Positions 1-10,545 of a stretch of DNA of 64,000 bases are shown here, piece after piece. The first letter of the stretch is position 1. Every line of letters begins with the position of its first letter. This stretch comes from Craterostigma plantagineum (taxonomy: Eukaryota > Streptophyta > Magnoliopsida > Lamiales > Linderniaceae), in assembly GCA_027422505.1 (NCBI GenBank), contig JAPQWV010000012.1, positions 20,310,001 through 20,374,000 on the forward strand, given 5' to 3'. The translations under genes and the position numbers were made by a program. A model generated the notes under the pieces. The model ran no database searches. It worked only from the letters and a program-made list of their open reading frames with translations, and was not told the origin of the DNA.

Positions 1-136
1 CTAAATAATATCCCTTAATTTCCTCCTATTATATCCCTTAATTATCTCTTCTTTCTAGGAAATATTGTGTATAAATCATTGTATCACATTCATTGTTCAT
101 CATTTCAATGGAAGATATTATTCTCCATATTTTACA
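1..136 (+). repeat. 5' LTR of Copia A (partial)
   Basis: It matches 4493-4628 base for base except for a few substitutions and ends in ATTTTACA directly before the primer site. Confidence 0.92.
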
Positions 137-150
137 TGGTACCAGAGCAT
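137..150 (+). promoter_or_regulatory. Primer binding site of Copia A
   Basis: TGGTACCAGAGCATGG follows the LTR directly. It is the initiator tRNA-Met complement (usual form TGGTATCAGAGC) with one change. Confidence 0.9.
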
Positions 151-218
151 GGTGTAAACCCTAAATTTTCTCTTTCACCATCTCGATTCTAGACGTCTCT
201 CTTGTTTGACGTTTCATC

Positions 219-1055
219 ATGGTTGATACCAACGAAAATGAACGTTCAAACGAAACCTCATTTGCTTCTCTCGCTGTGAAGTCACCCTATTATGTTCATC
301 CCTCTGAAATGGGCGATAACTATTTCTCTTGGCATAGCGCCTTTCTCAACGCCTTACAATCCAAGAACAGGGCAAGTTTTCTTGATGGAAGCCTTCCCAA
401 ACCTTCTGCCGACTCAGATGATCTGCAAGCGTGGATCCAGGCTCACGCCCTCGTCAAATCGTGGCTCCTTAACTCTTTGTGCAAAGAACTCCAGATTGGC
501 GCGTCTCACACGGCTCTAGCCTCTGAAATTTGGGACGACTTTGCGGAGCGCTTTACACAAGGGATTGCTACTCGAGTTTACGAGTTGAAGCGATCGATCG
601 CGTTGCTTCAGCAAGAGAATGTCCCGACCTCTACTTATTATGGCAAATTAAAAGCCATTTGGAACGAACTATCTGGTCTTCGTCCATCAACAACATGCAC
701 ATGCAGTGGCTATTCCTGCGGGGCTGCTCGTCGGTTGAACGCTCTTTATGAAGAAGAAAAGGTGTATGATTTTCTCATGGGCTTGGATGACACCTACAGA
801 ACCGTTCGATCACAGATTTTGAGTCTTGAGCCACTTCCAACGATCGATCGTGCGTACTCTGTCGTTGCGGCTGATGAGAAGCAGCGTCGCATTGCCGATA
901 GTAGGCTTCCTGTGATTGATGCTACGACTCTTATGGCGAAGGTTTCTCCTGATATTCCGAATCCTTCAACTCGTCGTGAACGGACGGGTGGAGGACCAAA
1001 CAAGCTTTTTTGTTCTCATTGTCAACGTACTAATCATACCCGAGATCGTTGTTGA
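219..1055 (+). pseudogene. gag: Copia A Gag, frameshifted at its end
   Basis: The frame starts at an ATG about 80 bp after the primer site and encodes 278 residues of a UBN2-type Copia Gag, the capsid precursor that packages element RNA. The zinc knuckle CSHCQRTNHTRDRC (C-x2-C-x4-H-x4-C) sits at the extreme C-terminus. The frame then hits TGA, while the downstream coding sequence continues in another frame through the WELNGYPSSWKG region. In a working element Gag and Pol would be one frame, so this is a lesion. Confidence 0.88.
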
Positions 1056-4000
1056 GCTGAATGGATATCCTTCTAGTTGGAAAGGCCATCGCCCGAAAGG
1101 CTCCTCTCGTTTCCAACCTGCAGCGTTTGCGTCTACGCTGGAGACTTCTCCGCAGTCGGCTCTAATTCTCTCACCCGCACAACTACAACAAATCGCTCAG
1201 ATGTTAGGCGGAAATTTCACGCCTACCCAACAAATGCCCGGCTCCTCGTCAACAGAAAGCGCACCCGCCACGGTTTCTGGTGGTAAGCCACAATGGGCGG
1301 TCGACTCGGGTGCTACCGATCATGCCACCTCTCGTCTACATTTATTACGCAATATTATGCCCGTTTCATCCTTATCTGTCCAGGTTCCGAATGGTGATCG
1401 TCTCCCGGTTACTAATATTGGGGATATTTCCATTGATAAACTCTCCATCTCCATGGTGTTTGGGAGTACCGTATTTTCGTTTTAATCTCATCTCTGTGAG
1501 CAAATTGACACGAGATCTACGGTGTTTCTTCACTTTTGGTCCTGACTTTTGTTTTATACAGGACTTAGACTCGAGGAAGCTGATTGGAGCGGGTAGAGTG
1601 CATGATGGATTCTACTATTTGGAGCCTGTTAAGGAGGGTGGTGGTTCACGATTGTTGATGGCTAGCTCAAAGAATACTCAAGAGTTATGGCATCGCCGAC
1701 TAGGTCATTTACCATTCCGAAGGCTATCTGCTATTCCGAGTATTTCTATTCCTTCACCTTCCAGTACTGTTTTTTGTGATGCATGTTGTCGAGCCCGACA
1801 GACTCGTTTGCCTTTTCCTATTCGTGAAACAAGTACTGTGAATGTTTTTGATTTAGTTCATTGTGATATTTGGGGACCGTATTCCACTGCTTCTATTTCT
1901 GGTGCACATTATTTTTTGACTGTGGTTGATGATTATAGTCGTGCGACTTGGGTGTTTATCATGAAACATAAATCTGAGGTGAAACAGTACTTGTTATTAT
2001 TCTTTAATTGGGTTCGGACTCAGTTCGGTGTGCCCGTGAAATCTTTTCGCACGGATAACGGTTTGGAGTTCACCCATCAGTCATTATTGCATTATTATTT
2101 TGAATATGGTATTGATCATCAGACCAGTTGTGCTCATACACCTCAGCAGAATGGTGTTGTTGAACGCAAACATCGCCATATTTTGGAAGTCGCTCGTGCT
2201 CTACGTTTTCAAGCTGGCTTACCGATTAAATTTTGGGGTGAATGTGTATTGACTGCTGCCTACTTGATTAATCGCATGCCTCTCTCTGTTCTACATAATC
2301 GCACACCTTATGAACTTCTTTATCGTCGTAGCCCAGACTATTCCCATTTGCGGAGCTTCGGATGTCTCTGTCATGCGCATGTTCCTAAGCATGGCCGGGG
2401 TAAATTTGATTTCTCGTAGTAATCTTGGAGTATTTGTGGGTTATCCATCCAGTCAAAAGGGCTATCGCATTTATAATCTTCATCGTCACGTTATATATAC
2501 TTCTCGTGATATTCAGTTTTTTGAGGACAAATACCCTTTTGTTACTCTGGTTTCTTCGGATTTGCCTCGTTATTCGCAGTCGGCCGATGATATAGCCCGA
2601 GATGCCGCTATTGAGAATCCACAATTGGCTACTGCTCGACCTCTCTCGGATTCGTCTCATTCATTGATTGTTGATGATTCTCCGAGTATGATTTCATCAT
2701 CGTCCGCACATGCATCTTCACCTCCGCTTACTAAGCGCTCTCGCACTTTGCCACGTCATTGATGCATACGACTTTATATTACCACCCTCCCTGCTCCCCT
2801 ATAATCCATCTGCCTCTCCCGCTCCCTCCAGCTCATCTACGGTACATTCATTCTCTAAAACATTATGTTATTCTCGTTTTACGAAGCCTCACAGTATTTT
2901 TTTAGCGGCCATTTCATCTGGAAATGAGCCCACTTCTTTTGCCAAAGCTGTAAAATTTCAGCATTGGCGTGATGCTATGAAACGGGAGATTGAGGCTCTT
3001 GAGGCTAATCATACGTGGACGCTTGAACCTTTACCTCCCGGGAAGCGAGCCATTGACTCTAAATGGGTATACAAAATTAAATTTAAACCCGATGATACCA
3101 TTGAACGCTACAAAGCGCGTCTTGTCGCCAAAGGATATAAGCAAATTGAAGGAATCGACTTTCATGAGACATTCGCGCCTGTGGCAAAGCTGGTCACTGT
3201 TCGCTGTTTACTTGTTGTTGTGTCTATTCGTAATTGGGAATTGCATCAACTTGATGTTACCAATGCCTTCCTTCATGGCGATCTTCATGAGGAAGTTTAC
3301 ATGAGGATTCCTCAAGGTTTTGCTAAACAAGGGGAGCATCGGGTCTGTCGCCTTCGCAAGTCTCTTTACGGCTTACGCCAGGCTTCTCGAAATTGGTAGC
3401 ACAAGTTTACTCATTCTCTTGTTGATGTTGGTTTTCATGAATCGGCCTCTGATCCTTCTTTATTCATATATTCCTCGGGGTTATCCATCGTTGCTGTTCT
3501 AATTTATGTCGATGATATTGTTGTGGCTGGCAATGATTCTGCTCGCATCGAAGCTCTTAAAACTCATTTACATCAACAGTTTCACATTAAGGATCTTGGG
3601 CCACTTAAGTACTTCTTGGGGATTGAGGTTGCTCTCCTGATGGTATTTTTCTCAGTCAGCGCAAATATACTCTGGACATCCTCAATGAATGTGGTCTTCT
3701 TGGATGTTGTCCAAGTCCAACACCCATGGAACAACAACATCAGCTGGCTTCTGATTCGGGTTCTTTATTTACTGACACTGGTCAATATAGACGTCTTGTA
3801 GGACGACTTTTGTATCTCACTATTACTCGTCCCGACATTAGCTACGCCGTTCACATTTTGACCCAATTCATGCAGCAGCCACGTCAGACCCACTATGATG
3901 CAGCACTACGAGTTTTGCGCTATCTTAAGTCTGCTCCAGGTCAAGGAATTTTCTTTCCGTCGACAGGATCTTTACAGTTGCGGGCTTATTGTGATTCTGA

Positions 4001-4456
4001 CTGGGCTAGTTGTCCCCTTACACGACGATCTACCACTAGTTTCATTATATTTTTAGGTTCTACTCCACTATCATGGCGTGCTAAGAAACAATCGGTGGTC
4101 TCTCGTTCATCAGCAGAGGCAGAATATCGGGCTATGGCATCTACCGCTAGTGAGATTGTGTGGCTCGTTCGCTTACTCGCCGAGTTACACATTACACAAT
4201 CTGATCCTGTTTCCCTATATTGTGACAATCAGGCAGCTTTGCACATCGCGGCTAATCCGGTGTTTCACGAAAGGACAAAGCATATTGAAATCGACTGTCA
4301 TTTCGTTTGTCACACATGCAATCGAAGATTTTGATTCCACGGCCTATTTCTTCTGCTGATCAGTTGGCTGACTTCTTTAGGAAGGCCTTAGGTCGTGAAA
4401 GGTTTCGTGATCTATTATCCAAGTTGGGCACTCGAGATCTTCATGCTCCAACTTGA
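1056..4456 (+). pseudogene. pol: Copia A Pol (protease, integrase, RT, RNase H), broken
   Basis: Domains in order: aspartic protease with DSGATDH near 1300; the integrase zinc finger (WHRRLGH then CDAC) near 1690-1790; the integrase core with HCDIWGP, FRTDNGLEF and VVERKH near 1860-2170; reverse transcriptase with KWVYKIKF and [11 protein letters not shown] near 3060-3290; YVDD near 3505; RNase H with SSAEAEYRAM near 4110 and a CDNQAA motif near 4220. The reading frame changes near 1450, 2400, 2750, 3650 and 4310, and an in-frame TAG replaces the residue after ASRNW near 3397. The sequence near 4450 ends in TGA just before the purine tract. The element cannot make a full polyprotein. Confidence 0.92.
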
Positions 4457-4466
4457 GGGGGAGTAT

Positions 4467-4628
4467 TGAGATAATAAATTCCATAATCATCTCTAAATCA
4501 TATCCCTTAATTTCCTCCTATTATATCCCTTAATTATCTCTTCTTTCTAGGAAATATTGTGTATAAATCATTGTATCACGTTCATTGTTCATCATTTCAA
4601 TGGAAGATATTATTCTCCATATTTTACA
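4467..4628 (+). repeat. 3' LTR of Copia A (162 bp)
   Basis: It starts TGAGATAATAAATTCC directly after a purine tract (GAGGGGGAG near 4455) and ends ATTTTACA. It matches the 5' LTR remnant. Confidence 0.92.
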
Positions 4629-5068
4629 GGGTCTGCCTGAAATACCTTCCCTGAACCTACGTAACATTTGCTCACCTACAACCCAAAGCACACACCTGAA
4701 GCATCCACCTACCACTTCACGTACGTTGCTCACCTTCAAGACCAAGCCCGCAGCTGCTCTTCTCCTCACACAGCACACACACAGCAGCAAGGACCAAAGG
4801 TGGGGGCTGCTGCAACAAGGAGCTGAAAGGGCTGCCCTTCCTCAGACGCACACCACGTGTTCGATCAAAGCACTCAACGAAGAAAGGGATTAACCGCGGA
4901 GCCGAAATTCAGGGAAGAAACTGTGACGCCAGGGCCGAAGAGGGCGGGGAGTGATCGCCGGTGCCAGGGTGCACGGACAATGAGCGGCTCCTGGCAGGCT
5001 TCTAGGCGAAGGGGTACATGAACGAACCGATCCAACACCAGAATGAGAGGGGATCCTGAGACTGACAA
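4629..5068. other. Unassigned interval between two retroelements
   Basis: I see no gene here. The short open frames have no recognisable protein similarity. The last 150 bp could be internal sequence of the 5S-bearing element that follows, but no primer site or second LTR is visible. Confidence 0.4.
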
Positions 5069-5385
5069 TGTATGGGCGTGTCAGGCTAAGAATCGTATTA
5101 AAGAATTGATAGTACTACTCATATCACCAAGGTCGACCTACCTTTTCGGGAGTCCATCTATAGAAACTCCGAAGTTAAGTGTGCTTGACTTGGGGCAATC
5201 TAGGGATGGGTGACCCCCTGGGAAGTTTCTCAGGGTGCGTCTGAGCGAGTGCACGAAGCACGCTAAAAGGTTAAATGGTGGTACAGTGGGGCCAGACTAT
5301 CAGTCGGAGTGTGGTGGGCCCAACCCCACTGGTCCCGGTAGGGACCAAAGCTATAGTGACACCCGGTATGGGACGGGTTGTTACA
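5069..5385 (+). mobile_element. Cassandra-type LTR carrying a 5S rRNA-like segment
   Basis: Cassandra elements are non-coding miniature LTR retrotransposons whose LTRs contain a 5S rRNA-derived RNA polymerase III promoter. This segment can be bounded as TGTATGGGCG to GGGTTGTTACA, about 317 bp, and contains the 5S-like core at 5126-5240. A start at 5079 (TGTCAGGCTAAG) is also possible. No primer site follows, no second copy is nearby, and the flanks GACAA and GAAAC are not a convincing duplication. It is therefore best called a solo or single surviving LTR. Confidence 0.75.
5126..5240 (+). promoter_or_regulatory. 5S rRNA-derived internal Pol III promoter region
   Basis: ACTCCGAAGTTAAGTGTGCT (box A part of 5S rRNA) at about 5167 is followed by GGGATGGGTGACCCCCTGGG (box C part) from 5203, then AAGTTTCTCAGGGTGCG. 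Order and spacing match a 5S gene, but the middle and 5' part are rearranged (CTTGACTTGGGGCAATCTA in place of the ribosomal sequence). It is an LTR component and not a ribosomal 5S gene. Confidence 0.8.
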
Positions 5386-6278
5386 GAAACATGTTTTCCT
5401 CTTTGTTATTTACGCTCCTCGTTGTGTTAATGCTTCGTATGAGTGGCTAAATTCCGTAGTATTTGAGATTAGATGAACCCTAGCGAGATCGACGCATGTT
5501 TTAAGTGTTGTTGTTTTTCTGCTATTATTACGACTCGGTTACGAATTATAATATTGTTTTGATTATGTGTAGGTGATTGAAATTATTGTTGGGAAATCGT
5601 AAGCTACGCTCGAGATAGGGGCTGGCGATTAGACCACCCGTAGACGAGCGGAATAAATCCATCGCTAGAGATAGGTTGGGCTACCCATTCAGATTAGAGC
5701 CAAATCAATTAGCGGATTCATCGTATTTAATGCGGTCTTCGGTTAAGTAGTTAGGGAAGCTTGCCCGGCTCCTTAATTCGTAGATTAGTTGTTTACGAGT
5801 CTTGTGTGATAAGGCGCAGTTACGTCGGTCATAAAAATTCGTCTGCATGATTAGGAATTCTCACGATCTAATAATTAGTAGAAAATTCGTTAAACATTAG
5901 CAAATTCTGTCGAGCTAGGGGGATTCGAAATCTCAAATATGTTTATTATTATAGTCGTTAAATCTTTTATTTTCATTTCGAGAAACTTTTTTCTATCATA
6001 GTTCTATTATTATTTTATTAGGGTATAATCAAATCAACCTCTCTGCTAGAATATTTAAACGAGGTATTCTATTATCGCATAGTTCATTTGGTTCGATACT
6101 CGAATACTTACCGCTTTTGTACTACTATCGATAGGTACACTTGCCTATTGAGCGTAGAATAGTTCGTAATATTCGTTTTCATTTTTCTTACTCGATTCGC
6201 TCGATCACATGTCTATTAATTTATAGAGTTAATATGTTGAAGCATGTCAAAGTAGAAACGATGATCTAATAATATACA
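5386..6278. other. Non-coding interval, possible old LTR or leader remnant
   Basis: No gene is visible. The texture (many CG-containing words such as CTCGAGATAGG and TAGACGAGCGG, no open frame) resembles old gypsy-type LTR or leader sequence, but no boundaries or duplications were found. Confidence 0.3.
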
Positions 6279-6308
6279 CTAGTATATTGGCACACCCAAC
6301 GTGTGTGC
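6279..6308 (-). mobile_element. Helitron 3' terminus (element body to the right)
   Basis: On the minus strand a hairpin with stem GCACAC/GTGTGC (6290-6295 with 6303-6308, 7-nt loop) is followed after seven bases by CTAG and then host T. This is the standard Helitron 3' end. The 5' TC end was not found; the element probably extends into the AT-rich DNA to the right. Confidence 0.6.
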
Positions 6309-6616
6309 TTGACTATATAAAATTATAATATTAATTTATATTTTAAATTTTAATAGTTGTAATTATAATGTTGGATTTAATTTACTATTATTTTTAAGAA
6401 TTAAAAAATAATTTTCAGGATGTAATGATGATAATTTAAAATTAAGAGTAGAAAGGTAATTTGTGGCTGCCACACCAATCAATTTGGGAACAGTTACTCT
6501 AAGCCTCCTACCCTTAATAAAATAGAAAGATGGCCCGTTATATGATCAAGTAAAAATTTCTGGAACCACCGTTTTATGGCTAATATACCCTAATTCAGAA
6601 AGTGTGCTTAAAATAA

Positions 6617-7026
6617 GGGGTCTTTACAGATAAGTACCTATTTGGATAAAAACTTGTAATTTAGTACATTGTCAGGATTTTTTTTATATGTAGGTACTTA
6701 ACAGAATAAATTTTTTGCACATAGGTACCCGATCCCCAAAATTACACCATACAACACATTTGGGTACCCTATATAACAGAAAATGGTACGACGTAAGCTA
6801 TATTTAGGTACGCCCTATGTAACACACAGGTATGCCGTAGGTACGACGTATGCTATATTTAGGTATCCTAAATCAACCTGTTATGGTACGCAATATACAC
6901 ACAGGAAGGTACGACATGACTAAAGAAACTGGTAAAATTAAATCGGGTACCTATCTGTAAAATTTTCTGACATGGTACCTATGTGTAAAAAATTTATCCA
7001 ATTGGATATTTTTCTATAGATTCACT
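6617..7026 (-). mobile_element. GTACC-rich MITE, copy 1 (410 bp, 9-bp TSD)
   Basis: It begins GGGGTCTTTACAG, ends TAGATTCACT and is flanked by identical 9-bp duplications TTAAAATAA (6608-6616 and 7027-7035). The same element occurs in inverse orientation at 21178-21609. It has no coding capacity and repeats GGTAC-containing words in both orientations. The 9-bp duplication points to Mutator-like transposases; the terminal inverted repeats are only weakly similar. Confidence 0.8.
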
Positions 7027-7169
7027 TTAAAATAATTAAATAAATTTTATAGTAGTATTTATTTATGATCAACTTGGGCCTCCATCTGTTTACAAGAACG
7101 TGGTCACAAAAATTTAAAGGAATGATCTAATTCTTTTTGTTTTTCATGTTAGAAGTATACTCACGAAAC

Positions 7170-7537
7170 CGGTTGAGATCCTCTATTTCACTTTTTGTAT
7201 TCCATTCCGTATTCCAACAAACGAAAATCATTACACCTCCCCCCGACAAGTGTTAAAACACACGTAAACATCATTACGCCATTTCATTACAACAAGTGTT
7301 TAAAAAAAAACTCATTATTACGTATTTTTCTAATATGGAGTAGAAAAAATCAGTATTATATATTAAAATAGAGAAAACGTAATAATGAGTTTTTTTTGTT
7401 TAAACACCTGTTGTAATGAAATTCATAGGTGTAATGATGTTTACGTGTGTTTTAACACTTCTCGGGGGGAGGTGTAACGATTTTCGTTTGTTGGAATACG
7501 GAGTGGAATATAAAAATGGAATACAGGATCTCAACCC
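7170..7537. mobile_element. Long-armed foldback element, Mutator-like (368 bp)
   Basis: The two halves are near-perfect inverted complements of about 160 bp, separated by a short AT-rich spacer. The ends read CGGTTGAGATCC and, in reverse complement, GGGTTGAGATCC. A perfect 9-bp duplication TCACGAAAC flanks it (7161-7169 and 7538-7546), as expected for Mutator-like elements. It is non-coding, and a transcript would fold into one long hairpin. Confidence 0.85.
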
Positions 7538-7546
7538 TCACGAAAC

Positions 7547-7917
7547 ACCACAATTTCAAATAAATCTGAACCTCGTCCTCATATTCAGATTTGGGACTCT
7601 ATTCACCACAAAAGACATTTTAAGTTGGGATGTCGGAAAATTCTTATAAGATAACAATTCAAAATGTCTCATAATGACTGCAAAATTATTTAATTTTCAC
7701 GACTAAAAAATTTCTTTCTCGATCTAACAAACCAATATTTTTTTCTCGAAAGATAGCTTGCATAAATCAACAAAGGTACAAGAGCTAAATAGCTCAAAGG
7801 ATCTCACCGGTACATCGTCAACCGTAAGGACAAAGACTCACAAACGAGCACAACACACCCCAAAATGGGGACACAACCCTCCCATGCGGTGAGAACAAAG
7901 TCCACAAGGGACAAACC
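7547..7917. other. Non-coding interval
   Basis: I see no gene or repeat boundary here apart from short AT-rich sequence. Confidence 0.4.
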
Positions 7918-7925
7918 AATATAGC

Positions 7926-8148
7926 CAGTGGAGGAGCCACATGAGAACCAGTGGGTCACTGGACCCCACTGGGAAAAAAAATTATTAATAATTAGGATGA
8001 AAAAATTTATATTATGACTAAATTGAAAAATATTATACTGAAAGGACCCCAGTGAAAATCTATAAAAATAGTGGGTATGTGGTCCAATTTCCATTTTCCT
8101 AGTACAATTACTAAATTGACCCCACTGAATTAACAGGCTCCGCCACTG
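7926..8148. mobile_element. hAT MITE (223 bp)
   Basis: The ends CAGTGGAGGAGCC and (reverse complement) CAGTGGCGGAGCC form hAT-type inverted repeats. The 8-bp flanks AATATAGC (7918-7925) and AATATAGG (8149-8156) match at 7 of 8 positions. It is non-coding and lies about 300 bp downstream of the WRC gene stop. Confidence 0.85.
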
Positions 8149-8455
8149 AATATAGGTCTTGTTGACAGATTTCATCTTAGGAATTCGATAGACCATATCA
8201 TAGAGGTCTATAAGCCATCTCAACTATCTTCGTTACAAAGCTCTTAGATATCTTGAAAAGTTCTTATAAAGTTTCTACCTATTTTTTACACATGTAATTT
8301 ATATCGATCAAGTTGTATTTCTAATCGATTCAATGAGCGCGAACGAGCCGCAAACCATCTTACACTAAAAAGACAGGCAATCGTAATTCCACCAAAGAAA
8401 GCACAATTACAAGAAGAAAAAAAAACTACTAATACAACATGAAATACAATATTAA

Positions 8456-10283
8456 TCACATCAAAGATTTGAGAGACCTAGCCTTGACCTGCTTTCTGGG
8501 TCGCTTCTTCGCATTCTCCTCATCGTCTTCTTCACCATAATAATCATCGTCTTCATCGATATAATCAAACTTACCATCACCTTCACCATCAATAATATCA
8601 TCAGCCACTAATCCATTATCAGCTTCACTAAGCTCATTGTCAGCAATAATATCAGAACTATCCAAGTTAGCATCGTCGCCTCGATTATTATTACGACGGT
8701 GATCGCCTCTCTTTGTGGGCCATCGTGGTCCAAAACCAGCGTAATAGTAAAACTCGTTAGGATTCGAAGAGGAAGAAGAACCCAAATTAGCCTTTGCCTT
8801 ACTACTATTATTAGAGCCCATCTCAACTTTCTTTTTCTTCCTCTTCTTCTTCTTCGAACGATGTTCTTGATGAACTGGGCGATTATTGGTGTTACTGTAA
8901 TAGCTCTTCACTTGGGTCAGATGATGTTCGCAAAGTGAGTTGCCTTTCATCGCCAACCTTCGACATTTCCAGCTCTTACCGTCTGTTTTGCAGCACATTT
9001 TTTGTCGATCTTTGAGGTCATTCGATTCGAATTCGTGCCCGATAATGAACTCGGGACTGTAATCGATGCGTAAAAGCTCGTTGATTCTGTTGGGTATGCA
9101 AACCCAAGATCCCACATCGGTTAGATAAAAGAAATATGAGTGGTTTATAAGCTTGTGGGTTCACTCCCTCTATTGCCAATTGGTTTTAGAGAGGAACCCC
9201 ACAAGCTTATATCGGGTTGGGTTTGGGCTGGAATTGGGTCTGAAAAAAAAAATCCCTACATGGTGCGGTGAGCGTGGACGAACACGTGGGGTGCCTTCAG
9301 ATGGAGAAATTCTAGCCCGGATACGGTGTGGGTGGTGTGTCCCCGGCCCTTGTAAGACGATTGGTGAATCTGCGGTGGAAAAGAAAGCGCTTGTGCAGTG
9401 ATTGCGAGGAAGCGCTTGGTGCAGATAATCGTAAAAAGGGAGGCCCGTTGGGTGGTCTTGAGTTTGAGGGAAGGATTGTTGGGTATGCAAACCCAAGATC
9501 CCACATCGGTTAGATAAAAGAAATATGAGTGGTTTATAAGCTTGTGGGTTCACTCCCTCTATTGCCAATTGGTTTTAGAGAGGAACCCCACAAGCTTATA
9601 TCGGGTTGGGTTTGGGCTGGAATTGGGTCTGAAAAAAAAAATCCCTACAGATTCGCATAAATGTTTCTGCAAAAAAATTATGTAATGGGCACTAAGCTTC
9701 TAATGTAAGATTATTACCTCTCCTCAGCAGCAACTGAAGAGCCAAAATGCATGTAGTTCTTCCCATATCCATCGACCAGCATAAGATTATCCCATTCCTA
9801 ACAGACGGTTCGAATCAATTGATCAATCGGTAAAGTTACAAACCAATAAGGAATTTCAACACATCGGCGACGGTGAACCTCCATTAATCGTAAAAAATCA
9901 GAACTTTCTAGCGGGGGAATGGAATATTACGAAACCCTAGATAGAGAAGAAGACCCCCCCCCCCCCCCCCCAAGAACGAAGAGCGACGAAGACCAAGAAA
10001 TAGTGGTTGCGGTAAGAGAGGTCTGAGAAAGAAACACTAGGCTACGCATTATGTCGAATAGGTGGTGCGCCTGAAGTAGACAAAAGATGGACGGCGGCGT
10101 AAGTACCTGCGACGGCGGAAGCGTTGGTGGCAGCGGAGAAGATGGCGGTGAGAAAGTGGCGACGGCGTCCCATGGAGATTGATTCAACTGACAAGTGTGG
10201 GTTTGGATTACGGCGACTGGCTTTAGATTCGACGTCGCATGGAAGAGAGACGATGATGATGATGAGTTCTTGCGTATTCTCAT
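8456..10283 (-). CDS. WRC-domain protein gene, coding exon disrupted by a TRIM
   Basis: The family is plant WRC-domain proteins, in which a Cys3-His zinc motif (shared with growth-regulating factors) is thought to act in DNA binding and nuclear targeting. The large last exon (8456 to about 9666, minus the TRIM) encodes MCCKTDGKSWKCRRLAMKGN and then CEHH, giving C-x9-C-x10-C-x2-H. A basic KKKKRKKKK nuclear signal, the family motif EFYYYAGFGPRW and a very acidic C-terminal tail follow. The first exon is 10107-10283 (59 codons), starting MRIRKN and containing the family-typical CQLNQSPWDAV; its donor is CAG/GTACTTAC. A possible middle exon lies at 9718-9797, and an acceptor TTTGCAG precedes 9666. 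Splicing exon 1 to these does not keep one frame, so either my introns are wrong or the gene carries a shift. The TRIM at 9088-9649 lies inside the last exon upstream of the WRC motif. Disruption is certain; residual function is unknown. Confidence 0.75.
9088..9649 (+). mobile_element. TRIM retrotransposon, 562 bp, apparently identical LTRs, perfect TSD
   Basis: Two direct repeats of 173 bp (9088-9260 and 9477-9649) start TGTTGGGTATGC and end AATCCCTACA. By eye they are identical. They enclose 216 bp with no coding potential. TGGTGCGGTGAGCG directly after the first LTR is the primer-site position (not the usual initiator Met form), and a purine tract GAGGGAAGGAT precedes the second LTR. The 5-bp duplication GATTC is perfect (9083-9087 and 9650-9654). 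The element lies antisense to the WRC gene. Confidence 0.95.
9954..9972 (+). repeat. Poly-C tract (19 bp) in WRC intron
   Basis: This is an uninterrupted run of C within the predicted first intron, that is, a G-run on the gene's sense strand. It is prone to length error in sequencing. Confidence 0.9.
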
Positions 10284-10545
10284 GTGGTGGGTTTTCGTTT
10301 TGCGGTGAAGTAGATCCAAAAGTATTATTTAATTTGTTGTTTGGTACGATATATACATACTATAGTAATTTTCTGCCTCCTTTATGCGAATACTTAAAAA
10401 ATTGGCAAATCTACACGTAAATGGCTATCAATATAAAATTTTCTCGCTTTGCTACCTTGTGAAATTTTTTGTCCTTAGGTACTCCATTTGAAACTTTTCC
10501 TACACTTAGGTACCCATTGGACAAAAAAAAATATCCCTAAAAATT

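Larger units (their letters stand above)
1..4628 (+). mobile_element. Copia LTR retrotransposon A, decayed, 5' edge outside the window
   Basis: This Ty1/Copia element is complete except for about 26 bp of its 5' LTR, which lies left of the window. The order is LTR, tRNA-Met primer site, gag, protease, integrase, reverse transcriptase, RNase H, purine tract, LTR, which is the diagnostic Copia order. The two LTRs differ at only a few positions over the 136 bp they share, so the insertion looks recent, yet the coding region has several frame changes and a stop. The target duplication cannot be checked because the left flank is missing. The short 162-bp LTR suits small-LTR Copia lineages such as Ale, but the lineage is not assigned. 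Confidence 0.93.

Noticed and set aside
5126..5240. A ribosomal 5S rRNA gene
   Set aside because: Only the box A and box C parts match; the 5' third and middle differ, and the segment lies in an LTR-like unit without a 5S spacer.
9718..9797. A confirmed second exon of the WRC gene
   Set aside because: It has good splice signals, but joining exon 1, this segment and the last exon breaks the frame, so it is only mentioned as possible.
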